Shown here in pieces: positions 1 to 6,483 of a stretch of 64,000 nt of DNA (its first letter is position 1; each line of letters opens with the position of its first letter). Both the position numbers and the translations under genes were made by a program. The notes beneath the pieces are model-generated. The model was not told the DNA's origin. It did no database searches and saw only the letters and a program-made list of their open reading frames with translations. The stretch is from Coprousia sp963931435 (GTDB lineage: Bacteria; Actinomycetota; Coriobacteriia; Coriobacteriales; Coriobacteriaceae), in NCBI GenBank assembly GCA_963931435.1, contig OZ007012.1, forward strand, positions 372,001-436,000, given 5' to 3'.

Positions 1-155
1 TGACGCTGGGCTCGGATGCCGAGCTCCAGGCCGACCAGCAGGACACCTCCACCGGTGACGGCGCGGGCAACTCCATGACCGAGGAGGAGTTCCTCCAGTA
101 CCTGCAGGAGCTCATGGGCGGCGGCTACAGCGACCGCTACAGCCAGAACGGGTAA
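1..155 (+). CDS. C-terminal end of an unidentified protein (partial)
   Basis: An open frame enters from the left edge and stops with TAA at 153-155, giving about 50 residues. The tail is acidic and glutamine-rich (an EEEFLQYLQEL helix) and then turns Gly/Tyr/Ser-rich. I do not recognise the family. The position directly before a strong hairpin with a T run supports a real gene end. No function is proposed. Confidence 0.6.
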   Translation, partial: TLGSDAELQADQQDTSTGDGAGNSMTEEEFLQYLQELMGGGYSDRYSQNG

Positions 156-184
156 GGCGCCCGGCACCATAGGTTGCATCTAAG

Positions 185-217
185 CGGGGAGCGGCTCTCG
201 AGTCGCTCCCCGTTTTC
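185..217 (+). terminator. Rho-independent terminator
   Basis: Eight-bp GC-rich stem (186-193 pairs with 204-211) followed by TTTT at 213-216. It lies 30 bp after the stop codon of the partial gene and ends that transcript. Confidence 0.85.
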
Positions 218-278
218 GCGTCATCCGGTCGTCGCGACCCCGGTGGCGCGGCAGGTGGCCCCGCGCGGGCGCGCGCGG

Positions 279-284
279 TAGAAT
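279..284 (+). promoter_or_regulatory. -10 box upstream of the dCMP deaminase
   Basis: TAGAAT lies 42 bp before the ATG in otherwise very GC-rich DNA. No convincing -35 is visible. The same kind of -10 box recurs upstream of other genes in the window. Confidence 0.5.
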
Positions 285-325
285 GGCGCTGTGACTTCCA
301 GAGCAGAGGGGAAGGGAGCCGGGCC

Positions 326-793
326 ATGCCGGGTAAGCGCCAGGACGTCATCAGTTGGGACGAGTTCTTCATGCGCGCCGCCGTGGCGGCGAGCCTGCGC
401 AGCAAGGATCCCAACACGCAGGTGGGCGCCTGCATCGCCGATACCAACCACCGCATCCTCTCGGTGGGCTACAACGGAACGCCCTCCGCCCTGAACGACG
501 ACGACTTCCCCTGGGGCACGGCCGACGATCCGCTCTACGACAAGCACAACTACGTGATCCACGCCGAGGCCAACGCCATCTTGAACTACCGTGGCTCGCT
601 CAAGGACATGGCGGACGCGACCGTCTACGTGACGCTCTTCCCCTGCCACGAGTGCGCCAAGACCCTCGTGCAGGCGGGTATCGGCGAGGTGGTGTACCTC
701 GATGACAAGTACTGCGGCACCGAGGACAACCTCATCTCCAAGAACATTTTCGACCGCTGCAGCATCACCTACCGCCAGATCGAGCTGGATTAG
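326..793 (+). CDS. dCMP deaminase family protein (ComEB-like)
   Basis: A 155-residue zinc-dependent cytidine/deoxycytidylate deaminase. The zinc site is complete: HAEANAI supplies His79 and the catalytic Glu81, and PCHEC supplies Cys107 and Cys110. The family deaminates dCMP to dUMP for thymidylate synthesis; Gram-positive homologues are often named ComEB. The length matches the family. The ATG at 326 has a purine-rich ribosome site (GAGGGGAAGGGAG) just upstream. It stands alone between a terminator and the rnf promoter region. The deaminase call is firm; exact substrate preference is by family. Confidence 0.9.
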   Translation: MPGKRQDVISWDEFFMRAAVAASLRSKDPNTQVGACIADTNHRILSVGYNGTPSALNDDDFPWGTADDPLYDKHNYVIHAEANAILNYRGSLKDMADATVYVTLFPCHECAKTLVQAGIGEVVYLDDKYCGTEDNLISKNIFDRCSITYRQIELD

Positions 794-881
794 CGGGCGC
801 TTGATACTCAAAAAAGAATAAAGACGTGCGGGGCGTGGGGTGCGCGTCCCAAAATACGTGTCCAAACTGTGGAGAAAACCA

Positions 882-889
882 TATAGAAT
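882..889 (+). promoter_or_regulatory. Candidate -10 region of the rnf operon
   Basis: TATAGAAT sits in an AT-rich patch about 75 bp before rnfC. The -35 is not recognisable. Nothing else was found in 794-960. Confidence 0.4.
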
Positions 890-960
890 AGACAGCAGGC
901 ATGTGACTACACCGTGCCGCGGGTCTTCGCCGGCCCGCGAAGAGAGGGGAAGGGGAGTTG

Positions 961-2298
961 ATGTTCTCTCTGCACAAGACGCTGGGCGGCGTTCACCCGC
1001 CCCAGTGCAAGGACACGCGTGACTGCCCCGTCACGTCGATCGATCCGCCGAAGCAGGTGCGCATTCCGCTCAACATGCACATCGGCGCGCCGGGCAAGCC
1101 CTGCGTGAACGTGGGCGACCACGTCTATATCGGCACGCTGATCGGCGATGGCGAGGGGCTGTGCGCGCCCACGCACGCGACGGTTTCCGGCACGGTCACC
1201 TCGGTGGCCACCGAGACGCTGCCCACCGGGCAGACCGCGCCCGTGGTCGAGATCGCCTCCGATGGCAAGATGGAGAACGATCCCTCGCTCACGAAGCCCA
1301 CGTACGCCAACAAGGACGAGTTCATCGAGTGCGTCCGCAAGAGCGGCGTGGTGGGCCTGGGCGGCGCATCGTTCCCGTCGTGGTTCAAGATGAAGTGCCC
1401 GCCGGGTAAGAAGTTCGAGTTCCTTGTCGTCAACGGCATGGAGTGCGAGCCCTTCATCACGAGCGACTACCGCCAGATGATGGAGCACGCCGAGCGCGTG
1501 ATCGACGGCGTGACGCGCATTGCGCGGGCGCTGGGCATCGGCGCCGCCGTGATCGGCGTCGAGGACAACAAGCCCGAGGCCGTGGACAAGCTCAACGAGG
1601 CCATCCAGGAGAAGGGCGTCGCCGACCTGGTTCAGGTGCTCATGGTGCCCACCAAGTACCCCATGGGCGGCGAGAAGGTCCTCATCATGTCCACCACGGG
1701 CCGCGCGGTGCCCGCCGGCGGCCTGCCGGTGGACGCGGGCTGCCTGGTGCTCAACGTGACCACCGTGTCGCGCATCGAGGAGTACTTCCGCTACGGCGTG
1801 CCGCTGGTGCGCAAGACCGTCACCATCGCCGGCGACTGCGTCAAGAACCCGGGCAACTACCGCATCCCCATCGGCATGAGCGTGCAGGACGTGATCGAGG
1901 CCACGGGCGGCCTCACCAAGGAGCCGCGCAAGATCATCATGGGCGGCCCCATGATGGGCCGCACCATCACGCACATCGACTGCCCGATCCTCAAGGCCAA
2001 CAACGCCATCCTCTGCCTCGAGGACAAGGCGATCCTGCCCGACGAGTCCCCCTGCATCCGCTGCGGGCGCTGCGTGCGCGTGTGCCCGCTGGGCCTCATG
2101 CCGTTTCAGCTCGATGCGGCCAGCCGCAGCCGCGACGTGGTGAAGCTCGACGAGTTCGCCGTTATGAACTGCATGGAGTGCGGCAGCTGCGCCTACACCT
2201 GCCCGGCGCATCGGCGCATCACCGCCTCGATCCGCGAGGGCAAGGGCTTCTACCGCTCCGAGACCGCGCGTCTCACGCAACCGGCGAAGGAGGCTTAA
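961..2298 (+). CDS. rnfC: Rnf electron transport complex subunit C
   Basis: A 445-residue peripheral subunit of the ion-pumping ferredoxin:NAD+ oxidoreductase; in the family it carries the NADH/FMN site. It shows the N-terminal HPPQ barrel-sandwich start, a glycine-rich GVVGLGGASFP segment, an SLBB-type region, and two 4Fe-4S motifs: CIRCGRCVRVCP from Cys365 and CMECGSCAYTCP from Cys404. The ATG at 961 follows a strong AGAGGGGAAGGGGAG ribosome site; an upstream TTG codon is unlikely to be the start. It is the first gene of a tight rnfC-D-G-E-A operon and ends 3 bp before rnfD. Confidence 0.95.
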   Translation: MFSLHKTLGGVHPPQCKDTRDCPVTSIDPPKQVRIPLNMHIGAPGKPCVNVGDHVYIGTLIGDGEGLCAPTHATVSGTVTSVATETLPTGQTAPVVEIASDGKMENDPSLTKPTYANKDEFIECVRKSGVVGLGGASFPSWFKMKCPPGKKFEFLVVNGMECEPFITSDYRQMMEHAERVIDGVTRIARALGIGAAVIGVEDNKPEAVDKLNEAIQEKGVADLVQVLMVPTKYPMGGEKVLIMSTTGRAVPAGGLPVDAGCLVLNVTTVSRIEEYFRYGVPLVRKTVTIAGDCVKNPGNYRIPIGMSVQDVIEATGGLTKEPRKIIMGGPMMGRTITHIDCPILKANNAILCLEDKAILPDESPCIRCGRCVRVCPLGLMPFQLDAASRSRDVVKLDEFAVMNCMECGSCAYTCPAHRRITASIREGKGFYRSETARLTQPAKEA

Positions 2299-2301
2299 CG
2301 C

Positions 2302-3234
2302 ATGAACCTGATCAACGAGGCTTCGCCTCACTTCCATAGCGACTCCATGACCTTTAAGATCATGGGCGCCGTCTGCCTGGCGCTCGTGCCCACGCTCATC
2401 GCCGCGACGCTGCTCTACGGCTTGGGCGCGCCGATCCTGGTGCTCGCGTGCATCGCCACGGCGCTCGTGTGCGAGCACGTGTGCTGCATCATCATGAAGC
2501 GCGAGAGCACCGCCGGCGACTTCTCCTGCGTGGTCACCGCCATGCTTCTGGCCTTCGCCTTGCCGGCCAACTGCCCGTTCGGCGTCGCGATCGCGGGCAC
2601 GGCCTTCGCCGTGATCGTGGCCAAGATGCTGTTCGGCGGCATCGGCTGCAACGTATTCAACCCGGCGGTGGCCGGCCGCGTGTTCATCATGGTGGCCTTC
2701 CCGTCGGCGCTCGCCGCCTACCCGGATGTCATGGGCAAGCCGCTCGACGCCATCACCGGCGCCACGCCGCTCGCGATGGTGGCGCAGGGCGCGGAGCCCT
2801 ACAGCTACATGGACATGCTGCTGGGCAACCATGCCGGCGCCCTCGGTGAGACCTGCATCCTCACGCTGCTCATCGGCTACATCTTCCTCCTGGCGATCAA
2901 GGTCGTCGACGCCTGGGCCACGGTACCCTTCATCGCAACGGTGGCCATCGTCACCGGCATCGGCGGTCAGGACATCGTCTACCAGCTGCTGTCCGGCGGC
3001 CTCGCGCTCGGCGCCTTCTTCATGGCGACCGACTACACCACCACGCCCATGACGCCCAAGGGCAAGATCATCTTCGGTATCGGATGCGGCCTCATCACCG
3101 CGCTCGTACGCCTGTTCGCCTCCGCTCCCGAGGGCGTGGCGTTCTCCATTCTCTTCATGAACATGTTCGTTCCGCTGATCGACCGCTACACGCGGACGCA
3201 GCCGGTGGGAGGTGTCAAGAATGCCCTCGTCTAA
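2302..3234 (+). CDS. rnfD: Rnf electron transport complex subunit D
   Basis: A 310-residue polytopic membrane subunit. The segment DAITGAT around Thr155 matches the site where RnfD/NqrB proteins bind FMN covalently through threonine. Hydrophobic helices fill most of the chain, with the usual GCNVFNPA motif near residue 115. It is translated from an ATG 3 bp after rnfC, and its last codons overlap the start of rnfG by 14 bp, which suggests coupled translation. Family length and motifs are complete. Confidence 0.95.
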   Translation: MNLINEASPHFHSDSMTFKIMGAVCLALVPTLIAATLLYGLGAPILVLACIATALVCEHVCCIIMKRESTAGDFSCVVTAMLLAFALPANCPFGVAIAGTAFAVIVAKMLFGGIGCNVFNPAVAGRVFIMVAFPSALAAYPDVMGKPLDAITGATPLAMVAQGAEPYSYMDMLLGNHAGALGETCILTLLIGYIFLLAIKVVDAWATVPFIATVAIVTGIGGQDIVYQLLSGGLALGAFFMATDYTTTPMTPKGKIIFGIGCGLITALVRLFASAPEGVAFSILFMNMFVPLIDRYTRTQPVGGVKNALV

Positions 3235-3835
3235 CGAGACTCCCCAGAAGCTCTCCTGGATCGCGCGGCACCGCAACGGTTCGCTCTACACGTTCGTGGT
3301 CGTCCTCGTGGCGGCGGTGGTGTGCGGCGGCGTGATGTCCACCGCGTACTTCGCGGGCCAGTGGGGCACCACGGCCTTCGCCGATGCCGACGCGCGCCTC
3401 GATGAGGCGCAGGGCGGCGCCCAGCGCGCGCTGCTGTTCCCGGACGCCACCTCGTTCACCGAGGTCGCGGCGCCTTCCATCGAGGGTCTCAACTCCGTGT
3501 ACCAGGCCGATACGGGCGGCTACGTGTTCGACGTCCAGTCCGCGGGCTACGGCGGCGACGTCCAGCTCATGATCGGCATCGGCTCGGATGGCACCGTCAC
3601 CGGCATCCAGATCGTGGCGGAGAACGAGACCGACGGCATCGGTTCCAACGCCCTCACGGAGGACTTCTTCGGCACGTTCACCGGCATGGGCGCCTCGGGC
3701 AGCCTGACGGTGGAGGATGCCGCCTCGGGCGAGACCCATGTCGACGGCGTCTCCGGCGCCACCTTCACCTCTAAGGCCGTCGTCGCCGATCTCAATATCG
3801 CCTTCGAGGCCTACGCGCAGCTGGGAGGTAACTAG
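3221..3835 (+). CDS. rnfG: Rnf electron transport complex subunit G
   Basis: A 204-residue protein with one N-terminal transmembrane helix (about residues 22-46) and an extracytoplasmic FMN-binding domain. The motif VSGATFTS at Thr181 is the covalent FMN attachment site of the RnfG/NqrC family. The ATG at 3221 has GGGAGGT ten bases upstream; a GTG at 3212 is possible but lies inside that ribosome site. The gene overlaps rnfD by 14 bp and is followed 2 bp later by rnfE. Confidence 0.93.
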   Translation: MPSSNETPQKLSWIARHRNGSLYTFVVVLVAAVVCGGVMSTAYFAGQWGTTAFADADARLDEAQGGAQRALLFPDATSFTEVAAPSIEGLNSVYQADTGGYVFDVQSAGYGGDVQLMIGIGSDGTVTGIQIVAENETDGIGSNALTEDFFGTFTGMGASGSLTVEDAASGETHVDGVSGATFTSKAVVADLNIAFEAYAQLGGN

Positions 3836-3837
3836 TC

Positions 3838-4488
3838 ATGGCTCTCAATGAAAACGTCGTGCGCGAGCAGGACGCCCGCATCAAGAGCTTGATGCGCACT
3901 CCGTCCTTCCTGGTGGTCGCCGGCTCGCTGACGGGGCTCGCCGCCGCCACCTCGGTCGAGAACGGCGTCGCCATCGGCGCGGTGAGCGCCATCGCCATCG
4001 TCGTCATGGCGCTCGTGGCGCGCCCCTTGCGCCAGATCACGGGCGTGTTCGCCCGCATCCCGGTGCTTCTGCTCGTCAGCGCCACGCTGGTGACGCTCGT
4101 CTCGTTCGCGATGCGCGTCATCGATCCCGTGGTCCAGCAGAACCTGGGCATCTACCTGCCGCTCGCCGCGGTGAACGGGCTGGTCGCCTGCTTCATCTAC
4201 GATGACGGCTTCACCGGAGGCCCCCTCGACCGCATGCCTCTCGCCACGGCCGTGTTCGGCGCCGTGTGCACCTTCCTGGCGCTGACGTTCGTGGGCTTCA
4301 TCAACGGCATGCTCTCCACGGGTGCGGTCTTCGGCCTCACCATGAACGAGCTCGCCGACTCGCCCATCGCCATCTTCGGCACGCCGGCCGGCTCGCTTCT
4401 GGTGCTGGCGCTCGTGGCGACCTTCGTCAACTCGGTGGTGGATGCCGCGCGCAAGAGCGCGGAGGCGCCCCAGGGAGGTGAGCGCTAA
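3838..4488 (+). CDS. rnfE: Rnf electron transport complex subunit E
   Basis: A 216-residue integral membrane subunit of the RnfA/RnfE/NqrD/NqrE family with about six hydrophobic helices. In the family, RnfA and RnfE form pseudo-symmetric halves of the ion channel around a shared metal cluster. The ATG follows GGGAGGTAACTAGTC. Its TAA stop overlaps the rnfA ATG (TAATG), indicating translational coupling. Confidence 0.92.
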   Translation: MALNENVVREQDARIKSLMRTPSFLVVAGSLTGLAAATSVENGVAIGAVSAIAIVVMALVARPLRQITGVFARIPVLLLVSATLVTLVSFAMRVIDPVVQQNLGIYLPLAAVNGLVACFIYDDGFTGGPLDRMPLATAVFGAVCTFLALTFVGFINGMLSTGAVFGLTMNELADSPIAIFGTPAGSLLVLALVATFVNSVVDAARKSAEAPQGGER

Positions 4489-5087
4489 TGGAGTTCCTGA
4501 GTGCGCTTTTCAGCGCCGCGCTCGATCAGAACATCGTCTTCGCCCAGCTCATCGGCATGGTCTCGGTGATCCTCATCGCCGAGCGCCCGCAGGATGCGCT
4601 GCGCTTCGGCGGCGCGCTCTGGGCGGCGTGCTTCGTCGCCGGCGTCATCGGCTGGCCGCTCTACACCGGCTTCCTCGTTCCGTGGGGCCTCAGCTACCTC
4701 GCTCCTGCGGCATACGCGCTGCTGAGCACGGCCGCCATCTTCGTCATCGGCGCCGTGATCGCCTCCAAGCAGAAGCGCGAGGCGCGCGCCCGCACGTATC
4801 GCACCTGCGCGCTGCTCGTGGTGAACGCCGCCGTCCTGGGCGTGCCGCTGGGCATGGCGGCCTCGACCGATGTCGCCACGTTCGATGTCGCGCTGGGAAC
4901 CGCCTTCGGAGCGGGTCTGGGCGCCTTCATCGCGGTGGTGGCGTTCGCCTACATCCATGACCGCATCGACGAGCGCCTGGTGCCCGGCGTGCTGCGCGGG
5001 CTGCCCATCTCGCTCATCACCGCCTCGCTCATGGCGCTCGCCTTCACGGGCGTCGCGGGCATCGCCGGCGGCATGTTCGTCGCGTAG
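4488..5087 (+). CDS. rnfA: Rnf electron transport complex subunit A
   Basis: A 199-residue membrane protein homologous to rnfE, with six predicted helices and normal family length. It starts at the ATG overlapping the rnfE stop and has a good ribosome site (GGGAGGTGAGCGC). In most anaerobes the next gene is rnfB, the ferredoxin-side iron-sulfur subunit. Here a 58-codon gene follows instead and the operon then terminates. Confidence 0.92.
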   Translation: MEFLSALFSAALDQNIVFAQLIGMVSVILIAERPQDALRFGGALWAACFVAGVIGWPLYTGFLVPWGLSYLAPAAYALLSTAAIFVIGAVIASKQKREARARTYRTCALLVVNAAVLGVPLGMAASTDVATFDVALGTAFGAGLGAFIAVVAFAYIHDRIDERLVPGVLRGLPISLITASLMALAFTGVAGIAGGMFVA

Positions 5088-5102
5088 AAGGGGGTTTGTG
5101 AT

Positions 5103-5279
5103 ATGGGAATGTACCTGATCGCCCCGCCGATCGCCTTCGCCGTGATCGCCGTGGTCGCCGCCCTCGTGATCGCCATCGCGTCCCGCGTGGCACGTCGTGC
5201 CGATTGGCTCGATGAGCAGGGCGCCCCGGTCGACAGCTTCGAGGCCGAGGAGGCCCAGGGCAAGGGCTGCGGCTGCTAG
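5103..5279 (+). CDS. Small membrane protein with C-terminal CGC, in place of rnfB
   Basis: A 58-residue protein beginning MGMYLIAPPIAF. One transmembrane helix (about residues 5-30) is followed by a basic patch, an acidic linker (DEQGAPVDSFEAEEAQ) and a terminal GKGCGC. It lies 15 bp after rnfA, in the operon and before its terminator. The plan resembles the membrane anchor of RnfB cut off at its first cysteine motif, but I see no further RnfB sequence in any frame before the terminator. It could be a truncated RnfB, an accessory maturation factor, or an anchor for a separately encoded iron-sulfur subunit. Function is not established. Confidence 0.7.
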   Translation: MGMYLIAPPIAFAVIAVVAALVIAIASRVARRADWLDEQGAPVDSFEAEEAQGKGCGC

Positions 5280-5327
5280 TCTCAGCGGGTATCGGCGGAC
5301 GCTCCGAGACGTCTCGCAACGTCTTTC

Positions 5328-5364
5328 AACCGGTCGGATCCCAAGTGGGTCCGGCCGGTTTTTT
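5328..5364 (+). terminator. Rho-independent terminator of the rnf operon
   Basis: An imperfect inverted repeat (AACCGGTCGGATCC against GGGTCCGGCCGGTT) is followed by a run of six T ending at 5364. It closes the operon 48 bp after the 58-codon gene. Confidence 0.9.
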
Positions 5365-5519
5365 GCGATGGGGCATTTGTCGAAAGTGCATTAGACATGG
5401 CCTGCCACGCACGTGCCCCGCGTCGGATCGCGCGCCAGCACTGCAGAATAAGTTTGGCGGATGCACGCTCATGGGACTTGCATTTGGTCACGAAAGTATA
5501 GGATCTTCTTCGCTGTCCG

Positions 5520-6183
5520 CGCATCGCGTCAGGGTTGTAGGAGACCTGGGGTCCCAGCAGGATCACGTCGGCCTCGGCTGCGAAGGTCTCGGCTTCGCCA
5601 AGCGTATGGGCGCTGATATCCGCCTCGAAGCCCTCCGTCTCAACCGCCTTGCGCATTTTGGCGACCACGGCGCTGGTGGACATTCCGGCTGCGCAGAGCA
5701 AAATGAGGTTCTCGGGGGCGGGATCGCGTAGAAACGCGAGCACGCGGTCGCGATCCATGGCGAAGTCGAGGATCGCATCGCTGAGTCGTTCGCCCTGCTG
5801 GCGATCGGTCGCGCTGAACGATGCCGGCAGGACCACGCGGACGTGCTTCCCTTTCCAATCGATGGACTGTTCCACGACGAGCGCCTTGATGTGGCTGCAC
5901 TCCGTCACCAGGCGTTGTGAATGGGGAAGGGCGACCATGTTTCCCACGGCGGTGGAGGCGGCCCCCTTGCGGTCCCGCACGCTCTCATAGAGATCGGGCG
6001 CCGTGATCGCGGGGTCATCGACCAGCGCGCACAGCGTCCGCAGCACCTCATCGACATCGGCGCAGCTCGAGCGCATGATGATATCGGAGGTAGCGAGCGG
6101 AGGGCTTTCCCGTCCCGCGCGTTGGTGAACCACATGATCTTGGGGATGATGGTTTTGTTCGACAATGCCTGCAACTTGTCCAT
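5520..6183 (-). pseudogene. Decayed PTS genes: EIIC start joined to EIIA and EIIB remnants
   Basis: Reading down the minus strand, a ribosome site and ATG at 6183 start about 30 residues typical of a cellobiose-type EIIC N-terminus (MDKLQALSNKTIIPKIMWF). The frame is then lost. From about 6090 another frame encodes an EIIA type 2-like domain (TAVGNMVALPHSQ holds the phosphorylatable His position) followed by a lactose/cellobiose-type EIIB start (LLCAAGMSTSAVV, phospho-Cys) that ends after LLGPQVSYN; the last 30-40 residues of EIIB are missing. This looks like a deletion scar joining pieces of a PTS locus. The downstream part (5340-5519) has no recognisable homology. Confidence 0.7.
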
Positions 6184-6260
6184 TGCCTGCTCCTTTCTAT
6201 CCGTCTCAACGGTAGAAAAGCGCAGATAGAACCTGTAGTTCATAAACCGGTTGATAGCGC

Positions 6261-6298
6261 GCGTCACCGTGACGCATCATGACACCCTAATCTGTCAT
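6261..6298 (-). promoter_or_regulatory. Two palindromes upstream of the decayed PTS locus
   Basis: A perfect 7-bp-arm palindrome, GCGTCACCGTGACGC (6261-6275), and an ATGACA/TGTCAT repeat with an 8-bp spacer (6279-6298) lie in the AT-richer leader of the PTS remnant. They look like operator sites left behind with the locus. The bound protein is unknown. Confidence 0.4.
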
Positions 6299-6323
6299 CG
6301 CGTTCATCGAGCGGGACAGTGCA

Positions 6324-6440
6324 TCAGCGAACCGTCTTGTCGCGGGGGAGGGCGAGGAACTCCAGCCGATCGTCGGTATGGTCGAAACGGTAGACGATGG
6401 TGAAGGGTGGAACGGGGAAGGTCCTGAGTGTCCGGGCGGG
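6324..6440 (-). pseudogene. C-terminal remnant of a RelE/ParE-type toxin
   Basis: The minus-strand frame ends with TFPVPPFTIVYRFDHTDDRLEFLALPRDK. The PFTIVYR strand and the following acidic turn and hydrophobic strand resemble the last 30 residues of RelE/ParE toxins. No N-terminal part or antitoxin is present and the fragment runs into the ligA leader. Probably a dead relic; the assignment rests on a short segment. Confidence 0.4.
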
Positions 6441-6483
6441 ATGGTACCCTATACGGGAACGACACCGATGGAGGGAGTTTTCC

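Noticed and set aside
907..3276. A 789-codon open frame on the minus strand across rnfC and rnfD
   Set aside because: It is His/Arg/Glu-rich nonsense that mirrors the GC-biased third positions of the rnf genes; no motif and no ribosome site.
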